Shown: positions 42,628-50,531 of the stretch, piece by piece | How positions within the stretch are numbered: position 1 is the first letter of the stretch | Layout: each line of letters opens with the position of its first letter | Origin: JAZKHT01 sp040385245 | Lineage (GTDB): Bacteria > Pseudomonadota > Alphaproteobacteria > Rhodobacterales > Rhodobacteraceae | Direction of reading: 5' to 3' | NCBI GenBank assembly: GCA_040385245.1 | Contig: JAZKHT010000012.1 | Coordinates: 68,570-132,569, forward strand | DNA: 64,000 bases | Position numbers and translations under genes: made by a program | The notes under the pieces: model-generated | Databases searched by the model: none | What the model saw: only the letters and a program-made list of their open reading frames with translations | Told to the model about the DNA's origin: nothing

Positions 42628-42870
42628 ATGTCCGACGTCCCCATGATTGCGCAAAAGGCCCCCTTTCCGGTCGAGGTCGAGGCAGGCAAATCCTATTTCT
42701 GGTGCGCCTGCGGGCAAAGCAAGGCGCAACCGTTTTGCGACGGATCGCACAAGGGCACCAGCTTTTCCCCGATGAAGGTAACCGCGGAAGACAGCAAGAC
42801 GATGTGGTTCTGCGGCTGCAAGCAATCGGCCAGGGCACCCTTCTGCGACGGTGCCCACAAGGCCCTGTGA
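42628..42870 (+). CDS. CDGSH-type iron-sulfur protein with two motifs
   Basis: An 80-residue 2Fe-2S protein of the mitoNEET family carrying two copies of the C-x-C-x2-S-x3-P-x-CDG-(S/A)-H motif: CACGQSKAQPFCDGSH and CGCKQSARAPFCDGAH. Each would bind one cluster with three Cys and one His. Prokaryotic tandem-CDGSH proteins are small redox or cluster-transfer proteins. AGGAG lies 11 bases upstream. Confidence 0.9.
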   Translation: MSDVPMIAQKAPFPVEVEAGKSYFWCACGQSKAQPFCDGSHKGTSFSPMKVTAEDSKTMWFCGCKQSARAPFCDGAHKAL

Positions 42871-42928
42871 CCGGCAGCACGAACGGGCAAACCCTGACTG
42901 CGGGTTTGCCTGCCGCCGCGTCCCAGGT

Positions 42929-43291
42929 TCACCCCAGCAGGATCACGACCCAGGCGACACCGCCCGCAAGGGCTGCCAGCGCCACGGCGGCCGATCCGCA
43001 ATCCTTGGCCTTTTTCGCGCGCGGGTCGGGATCGGGCAGGATGACATCGACCACCTCTTCCACGGCGGTGTTCATCAACTCGGTTGCCAGCAACACCAAC
43101 CCCAGCGCCAGGATCAGCGCCCGTTCCGCCGTCGTCAGGTCCAGGATCAGCGCCAGCACGACGGACGCGGCATTGACGCAGGTCCACTGACGCAACGATT
43201 TTTCACTGGCCCAAGCCGCAGCCCACCCCGCCATCGACCAGATCACAGTATTGGCGAAACGCCGCCCTTCGGCGTGCAATATCTGACGCAT
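42929..43291 (-). CDS. dgkA: Diacylglycerol kinase DgkA
   Basis: Small trimeric membrane kinase recycling diacylglycerol to phosphatidic acid, or undecaprenol kinase. 120 residues, three helices; the signature ELMNTAVEEVVD (about 70-81) and KDCGSAAV carry the catalytic glutamates. Convergent with the CDGSH gene. Confidence 0.93.
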   Translation of the reverse strand: MRQILHAEGRRFANTVIWSMAGWAAAWASEKSLRQWTCVNAASVVLALILDLTTAERALILALGLVLLATELMNTAVEEVVDVILPDPDPRAKKAKDCGSAAVALAALAGGVAWVVILLG

Positions 43292-43367
43292 CTTTTCCCC
43301 CCAGTCCCCCGGCTGCCATGGTTAGCCAGCCGTGCCGGAGGCGTCGAGCGATTGTTGTAACGGCCCG

Positions 43368-43724
43368 CTACGGAGGCAGCGCCGCAAGATAGGTGCGGAC
43401 GCAGGTGACGACATGGGCAAAGCGGTCACCGCCCAGATGCACCCCGCCATACCAGCGGGTGACAACGACGATGTGATCGGTCAATGTTGCGCGCTCCAGC
43501 ATCCGCAGGATCACCGCCCCGGCCCCGGATTCGCCGTCATCACCCTTTTGTGCCCCCCCGTCAGACAGGATGACGGCCCAGCTGTTATGGGTCGCCTTGG
43601 CGTACTTCTTTGTGCGTTTCAGATCGGCCAGAAAGCTGTCCACCCCGACCCGCCCCGACACCGCCCCGCCCGACACCGCGTAGCGCGAACCCTTGTCGGA
43701 CACGACCCCTTCGATCTGCAGCAT
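43368..43724 (-). CDS. IMPACT/YigZ-family protein
   Basis: UPF0029 (IMPACT) domain protein, 118 residues from ATG 43724. Landmarks are ATHNSWAVIL, GDDGESGAGAVILRMLE and VVTRWYGGVHLGGDRFAHV. The family's C-terminal EF-G-like domain is absent, leaving the single UPF0029 domain. A GTG at 43748 would add eight residues; GGGGG precedes the ATG. Cellular role unknown. Confidence 0.83.
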   Translation of the reverse strand: MLQIEGVVSDKGSRYAVSGGAVSGRVGVDSFLADLKRTKKYAKATHNSWAVILSDGGAQKGDDGESGAGAVILRMLERATLTDHIVVVTRWYGGVHLGGDRFAHVVTCVRTYLAALPP

Positions 43725-43786
43725 GGCACCCCCGGCATTGGCCGCCACCCTGCCACGGGGGTCACAGGCACCTCAAGCCATTGGCC

Positions 43787-44041
43787 CTAGCGCGGGATCA
43801 GCGTCTCAATCTCGGCCTTGTTCGGGCAGAAGACGGGCAGCGCATCGGCGTGGGCGTGGTGCGCCAGCCAATCGATGCATTGGGATGACTTGTCACACGC
43901 CTGACAGCGTTCGACCATTGCGCCCAGTTCGGGGCGGGTCAACCATCCCTCGACCACCGCCTGCGTCAGATTCACCCCGACAACCCGCGCCATGCCACGG
44001 GTCAGCCCCCAAGCGCGTGGTGCTTCGACATATCCCAACAT
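43787..44041 (-). CDS. DUF6455-like cysteine-containing small protein
   Basis: An 84-residue protein with four cysteines in pairs (ERCQACDKSSQC and PVFCPNK), a pattern seen in DUF6455 proteins of Rhodobacteraceae that may bind a metal or cluster. The ATG at 44041 is clearly the start: GGAGG is 5 bases upstream. Function unknown. Confidence 0.75.
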   Translation of the reverse strand: MLGYVEAPRAWGLTRGMARVVGVNLTQAVVEGWLTRPELGAMVERCQACDKSSQCIDWLAHHAHADALPVFCPNKAEIETLIPR

Positions 44042-44124
44042 GTGACCCTCCGGTACGATACGACTGCCGTCAGCGTGCCAAAGGGCAAGGCGCGACGCCT
44101 TGACGCAGATCAAGGCGGGCGGGA

Positions 44125-44862
44125 TCAGATGCCGCCGGTCATGTCGGCCACGACCTGCCGCACCACCGCCTTGCGTTGCGCGTTGGCCGGATGGGTGCCC
44201 ATGAAGCGGTCGCCGGGGTCGGGCAAGCGATCAAAGAACCCGGTGCCGATCACCGGATCATACCCTGTGCGCCAGGCGATTTCGGCCCCCAACGCGTCTG
44301 CCTCAAGCTCGAACCCTTTGGAATAGGTGCGCGCGCCCATGCTCGCCCCCACCTCTTGCGCCGAGCGCACCGCATCCGGCCCCGCCCCGGTCGCCGAGGC
44401 AAGGATGCCCGCCAGCACCGCCCCAGTGACGGCGCTTTGCTGTTGCTGCGGGATGTGGCCAAGGATGTGGTGGGATGCCTCGTGCGCCAGAACAAAGGCA
44501 ATCTCGTCGCCATTGCGCGCCTCGCCGATCAGGGCAAGGCTGAAACCAAGGATCGGCCGACCGGCGGGGTCAAGCGTCTGGAATGCGTTCGGTGGCATGC
44601 CGGGGCGGTCATCGATCACGATACGGAAATCGCAGTTCACGCCGCGCGTGCGGGCACGGCAGATGTCTTCGGTCACAGGTTCAAGACGCTCGACCACCGT
44701 GATGAAGTTGCGCGCGGCATCGCGGGCACCAAGCCGGCCTGGGGCTTCGGCAACCTGAATGGGCACCGACATCGTGTCTTCATAGGGATGTGGCCCTTGT
44801 GGCAGGGGCGCGCATCCCGCCACAGTCAACGCCGCCAACCCTGTCACTGCCCATATCCGCAT
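44125..44862 (-). CDS. M48-family metalloprotease lipoprotein
   Basis: A 245-residue periplasmic zinc protease anchored as a lipoprotein: lipobox LTVAGC with C17, zinc motif H127-EAS-H131 and third ligand E187 in FELEADALG. BepA/LoiP-like M48 members act in outer-membrane protein quality control. An inverted repeat GTTAC-N7-GTAAC (44883-44899) lies 21 bases upstream in the probable promoter. Confidence 0.88.
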   Translation of the reverse strand: MRIWAVTGLAALTVAGCAPLPQGPHPYEDTMSVPIQVAEAPGRLGARDAARNFITVVERLEPVTEDICRARTRGVNCDFRIVIDDRPGMPPNAFQTLDPAGRPILGFSLALIGEARNGDEIAFVLAHEASHHILGHIPQQQQSAVTGAVLAGILASATGAGPDAVRSAQEVGASMGARTYSKGFELEADALGAEIAWRTGYDPVIGTGFFDRLPDPGDRFMGTHPANAQRKAVVRQVVADMTGGI

Positions 44863-44995
44863 GGCCTGCCCCGCCTTTTATTGTTACGCGCAAAGTAACG
44901 AAGGTTTCGGCGTCTGACAGCCCCCCTTCACGGCAAAGTCAGCGGGTCAGCGCTTTGATGTTGTCGCCCGCATTTTCGCGCGCTAGCCTTGGGGC

Positions 44996-45235
44996 ATGTT
45001 TACCATCGAGCATGACTTTGATGCCACCGTGATCACCCTGATCGACGAAGGCGCGCCCCACCTGCAAGAGGATATCACCATCCTTGCGTTCGAGGATTGC
45101 GTGACCCTGGAACAGCTTGACCCCCTGACGGACGAGCCGGTGAAAATCACCCTTTCCATGGCGCAGTTGCGCGATCTGGCAGCGGCGCTGGACCTGCCCG
45201 AAGGCAGCTATCGGCTGGATCTGAAGCGGAGTTAG
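44996..45235 (+). CDS. Conserved hypothetical protein, 79 residues
   Basis: Acidic soluble protein (MFTIEHDFDATVITLIDEG...) with mixed strand-helix pattern, no signal or cysteine motif apart from one Cys in FEDCVTLE. GGGG precedes the ATG. I do not recognise a characterised family. Divergent from the M48 gene. Confidence 0.65.
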   Translation: MFTIEHDFDATVITLIDEGAPHLQEDITILAFEDCVTLEQLDPLTDEPVKITLSMAQLRDLAAALDLPEGSYRLDLKRS

Positions 45236-45323
45236 GGGGGCGGGACGGCATCGCCCCGCAGCGTTCCGCCGAACCTCTGCCCAGCGCCCGCCGTCCAAGG
45301 GCACGGGCAATGCCGCGATGCTC

Positions 45324-46490
45324 CTAAAGCCCGCCCCGGTTCCAGCCACGACCGCGTTCGCCGAACATCTCGTACCCGGTTTCAGTCACGGCGAGCGTGT
45401 CTTCCAGTTTCAGAAAGCCGCGCGTGGGATGCAGCATCGTCGTCTCGACCGATATGACCATCCCCGGTTCCAGCCGCCGCGTGGCATCAACACCGTCATA
45501 GGCGACGGGGTGGTTGGTCATCAGAAATGGCACCTCGTGGCTGATAAGGCCCATGCCATGGGCAAAGAAATCGGTATGGGCGGCGGACGGCATGGTGTTC
45601 AGCACCCCTGTCGCCTTTTCGATCATCACGCCGCCTTCGACGCCGGGGCGCACATGGGCAAAGGCGGCCTTCTGGATCGCCTCGATCTCGTGCAGCAGAT
45701 CTTCCAACTCGGTGTCGGGGGCACCCAATATTCCCATCCGGCACAAATCCCCGATATAGCCGTGAAAGTTGCCGCCGGAATCCATCGACAATACCTCGCC
45801 CTGTTGCCAGCACTGGTTGGACGGGGCGCGGTTGTGACTGGCCCCCAAGGCCAGCAGGCAATAATCGAAATGCAGACCGCGGTTGGTTTCCTGACGGCGC
45901 AGTTCTTCGATGATGCGGACCTTGGTCCAGCCTTCCTGAGCGGCACCGATGGTCGCCATCATCGACTGGGTGATCAGCTCGGACGCCTGACGCAAAAGAG
46001 CCAATTCCTCGGTCGTCTTGATCGCCCGCATCTCTTCCAGCATCGGGGTCGCATCCGCCAGCCGGTCGCAGGACGCCGCCAGCACCGCATGGGCATCGCT
46101 GGGCAGAAACGCAGGTTCAATCCCGATGCGCGCGCCGGTGGCCCCGATGCGGGCAAGATGGGCGACCGCGGCCTGCGCCGCGTCGACGCTGCCCCAGCAG
46201 GCGGGCAGGACGGTGGGTGTCCAGAATGGGCGGTTCGCGTGTTCCCCGCCTTCCATCTTGTTGCCGATATAGGCGGCATGGTCGGGGGTGCCGCGCTGAT
46301 AGATCACCACCGGCAGATAGCGACTGTGGCCAATCGCATCCATCGCCATGAAAAAGATAAAGCGGTAGCCGCCCAGCAGATACTGGACGTTGTGCTTGGA
46401 TGTCACCAGCAGCACGTCCAGCCCCGCCGCCTCCATCAGGCGGTCAATACGGGCAAGGTCGGGTTGGCGCAGCGGCGGAAGGTCGGTCAT
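45324..46490 (-). CDS. M24-family metallopeptidase (Xaa-Pro aminopeptidase-like)
   Basis: Creatinase/prolidase-fold enzyme of 388 residues: N-terminal creatinase domain (about 10-150) and C-terminal pita-bread domain with the five dinuclear-metal ligands D237 (LSMDSGG), D248 (YIGDLC), H311 (FAHGMGL), E349 (VETTM) and E363 (KLEDT). All ligands are present, so it should be active. Some relatives act on ectoine or creatine rather than peptides; no such context here. AGGGGA lies 6 bases before ATG 46490. Confidence 0.87.
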   Translation of the reverse strand: MTDLPPLRQPDLARIDRLMEAAGLDVLLVTSKHNVQYLLGGYRFIFFMAMDAIGHSRYLPVVIYQRGTPDHAAYIGNKMEGGEHANRPFWTPTVLPACWGSVDAAQAAVAHLARIGATGARIGIEPAFLPSDAHAVLAASCDRLADATPMLEEMRAIKTTEELALLRQASELITQSMMATIGAAQEGWTKVRIIEELRRQETNRGLHFDYCLLALGASHNRAPSNQCWQQGEVLSMDSGGNFHGYIGDLCRMGILGAPDTELEDLLHEIEAIQKAAFAHVRPGVEGGVMIEKATGVLNTMPSAAHTDFFAHGMGLISHEVPFLMTNHPVAYDGVDATRRLEPGMVISVETTMLHPTRGFLKLEDTLAVTETGYEMFGERGRGWNRGGL

Positions 46491-46712
46491 GGCTGTCCCC
46501 TGTGCGTGATCCATCTGGCCGTACCAGACGGCATCTTGCGCCGACGTTAGCCGGGGGCTGGGCGGTTATGCAACAACTGCCTTGGCCGTTTGGTCGGGCC
46601 AGACGGGGCTTTGTCGCAATCGGACGCGGCAGGGGAACGAAGCGCGCCGTTGTGCGTTTCCCTGTCACAAGGGGCGGGTCTGCATCGGCCCCGTCATGAA
46701 AGGACATCTGGC

Positions 46713-47348
46713 ATGAATTACGCGCATTTTCTGATCATCGGGACCACCGCCCTGTCGCTGGCCGCCTGCACATCGCCCGACGGCACCGCCAACCAGACCG
46801 GAACCGGGGCCCTGATCGGTGGCCTGACCGGAGCCGCGATCGGCAAGGCCGTGGGCGATGACGACAAATCCATCGCCATCGGTGCCGGTGTGGGTGCTTT
46901 GGTCGGCGGGGCAATCGGTGCGAACCTTGATGACCAAGAGGCGGAACTGCGCCGCTCGATGGCGGGCAGCGGGGCCGACATCCGCAATGACGGCCAGCGC
47001 CTGACCGTTATCCTGCCCGAATCGGTGACCTTCGCGACCGACTCCTCTGTGGTGAACCCGGCCTTCCGGCCCGCCTTGGCCCGCGTGTCCGACAGCCTTG
47101 CGCGCTATCGCAATTCAACCGTGCGGGTTGTGGGGCATACCGACAACGTTGGCACCGCCGCCTATAACCAACAGCTGAGCGAGGATCGCGCCCTGTCGGT
47201 TGCGCGCATCCTGATCGGCAATGGCACCAGTTCCAGCCGGATCAGCTATGCCGGGCGCGGATTCAACGAGCCTGTCGCGTCGAACAGCACCGCTGCGGGC
47301 CGCGCGCAGAACCGCCGGGTCGAAATCATCATCACCCCGACGCGCTGA
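46713..47348 (+). CDS. OmpA-family lipoprotein (YiaD-like)
   Basis: A 211-residue outer-membrane lipoprotein: lipobox ALSLAAC with C19, a glycine-zipper segment (about 33-75, TGALIGGLTGAAIGKAVGD and AIGAGVGALVGGAIG), and a C-terminal OmpA peptidoglycan-binding domain with VRVVGHTDNVG and AAGRAQNRRVEI. It likely ties the outer membrane to the cell wall. AAAGGA lies 8 bases upstream; a T-tailed hairpin follows. Confidence 0.9.
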   Translation: MNYAHFLIIGTTALSLAACTSPDGTANQTGTGALIGGLTGAAIGKAVGDDDKSIAIGAGVGALVGGAIGANLDDQEAELRRSMAGSGADIRNDGQRLTVILPESVTFATDSSVVNPAFRPALARVSDSLARYRNSTVRVVGHTDNVGTAAYNQQLSEDRALSVARILIGNGTSSSRISYAGRGFNEPVASNSTAAGRAQNRRVEIIITPTR

Positions 47349-47364
47349 TCGCACCATGATCAAG

Positions 47365-47396
47365 GGAACGGTCCGGACCGCAGGTTCGGGCCGTTT
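47365..47396 (+). terminator. Rho-independent terminator of the OmpA-like lipoprotein gene
   Basis: ACGGTCCG pairs imperfectly with CGGGCCGT and is followed by TTTTT, 16 bases past the stop codon. Confidence 0.7.
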
Positions 47397-47439
47397 TTCC
47401 ATGGCCAAGGCACGCGCCCGTGCAGATCACCCTTGTAGT

Positions 47440-47467
47440 CCATCCCGTTACCATCCATGTTCCATCC
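47440..47467 (+). promoter_or_regulatory. Three CCATCC direct repeats at 11-base spacing
   Basis: CCATCC begins at 47440, 47451 and 47462, exactly one helical turn apart, and ends directly before the ATG of the ribbon-helix-helix gene. This is the layout of an autoregulatory RHH operator. Confidence 0.45.
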
Positions 47468-47884
47468 ATGCAGATGGAAAACACCCAAGCTGAGAAAACG
47501 CCAGAGTCGGAAAAGGTCACGATCAACCTCGGTTTCGTCGATCTTGGGCAGATCGAATTGCTGGTGCAGGAAGGGTTCTATTCCAACCGCACCGATTTCA
47601 TCCGCACCGCCATCCGCAACCAGATCGAGCGACACGCCGAACCCTTGCGACAGGCGCTGATCCGCCGCAGCGTATCTTTGGGCCTGCATCGCATCACCCG
47701 CGCGGAACTTGAGGCGGCGCAAGCCGTTGGTCAGAAGCTGGACCTTCGGGTTCTGGGGCTGGCTGTCATTGCCCTAGACGTAACCCCTGACCTTGCCCGT
47801 GACAGCATCGCATCGCTGACCGTGCTGGGGGGGTTGCAGGCCAGCGCCGCCGTCAGGGCCGCCCTTGCGGACCGCATCCAATGA
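47468..47884 (+). CDS. Ribbon-helix-helix (CopG-type) regulator
   Basis: A 138-residue protein whose N-terminal half has a ribbon-helix-helix pattern: strand KVTINLGFVDLGQIELLVQ then FYSNRTDFIRTAIRNQIERH (about residues 16-60), as in CopG/NikR-like DNA-binding proteins. The C-terminal half is helical (RITRAELEAAQAVGQKLDLR) and may bind an effector. A GTG at 47420 would add 16 residues but would place three direct repeats in the coding region. It is 40 bases upstream of the PHB-depolymerase-type gene and probably regulates it and itself; this is inference. Confidence 0.72.
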   Translation: MQMENTQAEKTPESEKVTINLGFVDLGQIELLVQEGFYSNRTDFIRTAIRNQIERHAEPLRQALIRRSVSLGLHRITRAELEAAQAVGQKLDLRVLGLAVIALDVTPDLARDSIASLTVLGGLQASAAVRAALADRIQ

Positions 47885-47924
47885 ACCGCGCCTCTGCGCC
47901 ACCCGAACAGATCGAAAGCACCTT

Positions 47925-49064
47925 ATGACCAAACGATTTTCCCTTGGGATGGCGCAAGCCACCGATCTGACGCGCGCGGGCAAACTGGCCGAGGCGACCG
48001 ATCTGATCCGGTCCCTTCTGACGCCGGGCGCGTCACATGATGCAGCACCTGCCGAAGCGGCGGTACTTCCTGACCCGGATGTGATCGAGGGCACGTTCAC
48101 CCCGGTCGCGCCCAAAAGACGCGCCGCGGCGGCGAAAAAGGCGAAACCTTCAGGGTTGAAGGAAACCCTGCGGCGGATTGCTGCGGGCGGGATGCCCGCC
48201 CATGCGCCTTTGGCGGGCGCGGCCCCCGGTCTGGTGACCCTGTCGCATCAGTCTGATGCCGGTCAGCGCGACTATCGACTGTATCGCCCCGCCTCGGCCA
48301 AGGCGGGCACGGCGCTGCCTGTGGTCGTCATGCTGCACGGCTGCACCCAATCACCCGACGATTTTGCTGCAGGCACCGGCATGAACCATCTGGCCGAAGA
48401 ATTCGGCCTGCTGATCGCCTATCCCGCGCAACCGAGCGGGGCGAACGCGCAAAAATGCTGGAACTGGTTCCGCCCATCGGATCAGGACCGCGATCGGGGC
48501 GAACCCGCGCTGATCGCCGGGATCGCCCGTGACATCCTGCGCGACCACGGCGGCGATTCCACCCGTGTCTATGTGGCGGGCCTGTCTGCCGGGGGGGCGG
48601 CGGCGGCGATTGCGGCAGCGGCGTATCCTGACGTGTTCAGTGCCGTCGGGGTCCATTCCGGCCTGCCCGTGGGCGCTGCGAGTGACATCGTGTCTGCGTT
48701 CTCGGCCATGCGCCAGGGTGCTGCGGGCGATACCGGTGCGTCCATCCCGCCGACGATCATCCTGCACGGGGATGCCGACACCACCGTTCACCCCAGCAAC
48801 GCCGATGCCGTGGCGCAGCAGGTTGTTGGCAAATCGCGCGGGCTGAAGCGCAAGGTGCAGTCGGGTAAATCAGCCGGCGGCCGCACGTTCCGCCGCATCA
48901 GCCACGTCACGCCGGATGGCGTTTCGATTTGCGAACAGTGGACGGTCACCAACGCAGGTCACGCCTGGGCCGGGGGATCGGCAACGGGCAGCTACACCGA
49001 CCCCGCCGGTCCCGACGCCTCGCGCGAGATGGTGCGGTTCTTTTTGCAGCACCGGGGCGAATAG
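47925..49064 (+). CDS. PHB-depolymerase-family esterase
   Basis: Alpha/beta-hydrolase of the polyhydroxybutyrate depolymerase/feruloyl-esterase type, 379 residues. The nucleophile is S221 in GLSAG, the oxyanion motif HGC at 138-140, the acid is in HGDADTTVHP (281-290), and the histidine in NAGHAW. No signal peptide: the N-terminus (MTKRFSLGMAQATDL) and the PKRRAAAAKKAK segment suggest an intracellular, granule-associated enzyme. Likely cotranscribed with the upstream RHH regulator. Confidence 0.87.
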   Translation: MTKRFSLGMAQATDLTRAGKLAEATDLIRSLLTPGASHDAAPAEAAVLPDPDVIEGTFTPVAPKRRAAAAKKAKPSGLKETLRRIAAGGMPAHAPLAGAAPGLVTLSHQSDAGQRDYRLYRPASAKAGTALPVVVMLHGCTQSPDDFAAGTGMNHLAEEFGLLIAYPAQPSGANAQKCWNWFRPSDQDRDRGEPALIAGIARDILRDHGGDSTRVYVAGLSAGGAAAAIAAAAYPDVFSAVGVHSGLPVGAASDIVSAFSAMRQGAAGDTGASIPPTIILHGDADTTVHPSNADAVAQQVVGKSRGLKRKVQSGKSAGGRTFRRISHVTPDGVSICEQWTVTNAGHAWAGGSATGSYTDPAGPDASREMVRFFLQHRGE

Positions 49065-49071
49065 GCGCCCG

Positions 49072-50109
49072 TCAGGCGGTGAAATCGGTGATCACCGCCA
49101 CACCGGGGGGCGTCGGCCCGCCAAAGGCGCGCAGTTCGGCGGACGCGCCGGACAGCGGCACGGTGCGCGCGACGATGGGCGACACATCCACCACGCCGCG
49201 CAAGATCAGGTCAAGCAGCGACGGATAACGCCACGAAGGCATCCCGCGCGTGCCGAACAGGGCAAGCTGTTTCATGTAGACCGCGTTCATGTTGATCTGC
49301 ATCTGGGCGGTGTGGCCGACGGGCAACCCCACCTGCACATGCCGCCCCAGGGTGCGCAGACATTCGATCGACCCGTTGGTGGTGGTTTCGATCCCCAGCG
49401 CCTCGATGCTGACATGCGCGCCACCGCCGGTGATGTCGATGATCCGGGCCGCCACGTCGCCCGCGCGCGCGTCAATCGCAGCCTCGGCCCCCAAGGTCAG
49501 GGCGTGCGCCAGCTTTTCCGGCACCACGTCCACCACGATCACCCGCGCGCCCAAGGCCCGACCCAGCAGCAGCGCGGACATGCCCACCCCGCCGGTGCCA
49601 TGCACAGCCAGCCATTCCCCCGTCTGCAGCGCCGCCCGCCCCGTCAGCGCGTGCCAGGCGGTGGTGACACGGCACCCCAACCCAGCCGCCACGACCGGAG
49701 AGATCTGGTCAGGCAGCCGCGCAAGGTTATGGGCATGGGGCACCGAGATATATTCAGCATAGGCCCCCGGTTCCCCGAACCCCGGCACACGCTGTGCCTT
49801 GCAGGTGTTGGACAGCCCCGCCTGACAGTCGGGGCATTGACCACAGGCCAGAATGAACGGGGCAATCACCCGGTCGCCCACCCGCCATTTCGCCAAAGGG
49901 CCTGCCGCGACCACCTCGCCGCAGTATTCATGGCCGGGGATCGCCCCCGGTTTGACCTTGGGGTGTTCGCCAACCCAGCCGTGCCAATCGCTGCGGCAGA
50001 TTCCGCAGGCCAGGACGCGCAGAACGACGCCATCCGCCTCGCACACCGGATCGGGGACGGATTCGATGGACAGGTTCTGATTGTACTGTCTGATCACCGC
50101 TGCGCGCAT
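49072..50109 (-). CDS. Zinc-dependent alcohol dehydrogenase family protein
   Basis: Medium-chain dehydrogenase, 345 residues. Catalytic-zinc residues are C38 (GICRSDWHG) and H60-E61 (GHEYCGE); structural-zinc cysteines C89, C92, C95 and C103 are all present; the NAD-binding motif is GTGGVGMSALLL. Probably oxidises an alcohol in the cytoplasm; substrate unknown. AGAGGGA lies 7 bases before ATG 50109. It ends 7 bases from the convergent esterase gene. Confidence 0.88.
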   Translation of the reverse strand: MRAAVIRQYNQNLSIESVPDPVCEADGVVLRVLACGICRSDWHGWVGEHPKVKPGAIPGHEYCGEVVAAGPLAKWRVGDRVIAPFILACGQCPDCQAGLSNTCKAQRVPGFGEPGAYAEYISVPHAHNLARLPDQISPVVAAGLGCRVTTAWHALTGRAALQTGEWLAVHGTGGVGMSALLLGRALGARVIVVDVVPEKLAHALTLGAEAAIDARAGDVAARIIDITGGGAHVSIEALGIETTTNGSIECLRTLGRHVQVGLPVGHTAQMQINMNAVYMKQLALFGTRGMPSWRYPSLLDLILRGVVDVSPIVARTVPLSGASAELRAFGGPTPPGVAVITDFTA

Positions 50110-50218
50110 CGCCTGTTCCCTCTGAAAGCGTCGGCGCAACAGACTGCGCCTGCGACGCGGGGTCAATCCTGCCGGGACCGAAGCGCCGGAATTTCAGTGG
50201 CGCGCGGGGTGTCAGGGG

Positions 50219-50458
50219 TCAAAGGATTTCGACGCGGTAGCTTTCGATGACGGTGTTCGCCAGCAGCTTTTCGCACATCGCCTTGACCTCTGCCTCGGCG
50301 GTGATGCGGTCGGTGCCGGCCAGATCCATTTCGATAACCTTGCCCTGACGCACGCCATTCACGCCGGAAAACCCAAGCGTGCCAAGCGCGTGCTTCACAG
50401 CCTCGCCCTGCGGATCGAGAACGCCTGATTTCAGCATCACGGTGACACGGGCTTTCAT
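50219..50458 (-). CDS. purS: Phosphoribosylformylglycinamidine synthase subunit PurS
   Basis: Small subunit of the three-part FGAM synthase (PurSQL), 79 residues, bridging the glutaminase PurQ and PurL. MKARVTVMLKSGVLDPQGEAV and the ending VIESYRVEIL are diagnostic. It follows purC on the same strand. purQ, which usually comes next, is not in the window: the next gene is an alcohol dehydrogenase. Confidence 0.94.
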   Translation of the reverse strand: MKARVTVMLKSGVLDPQGEAVKHALGTLGFSGVNGVRQGKVIEMDLAGTDRITAEAEVKAMCEKLLANTVIESYRVEIL

Positions 50459-50531
50459 GCGGCTTCTCCGGGTGGTTTTAGCGGGTCTGGATGGGCGGGG
50501 ATGTATCGCCCCCGCCCGCGATGGGCAAGGG

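Noticed and set aside
48916..50250. 444-codon plus-strand frame over the alcohol dehydrogenase
   Set aside because: Begins inside the esterase gene and runs antisense to a dehydrogenase with all zinc ligands; Arg/Gly/Gln-rich.
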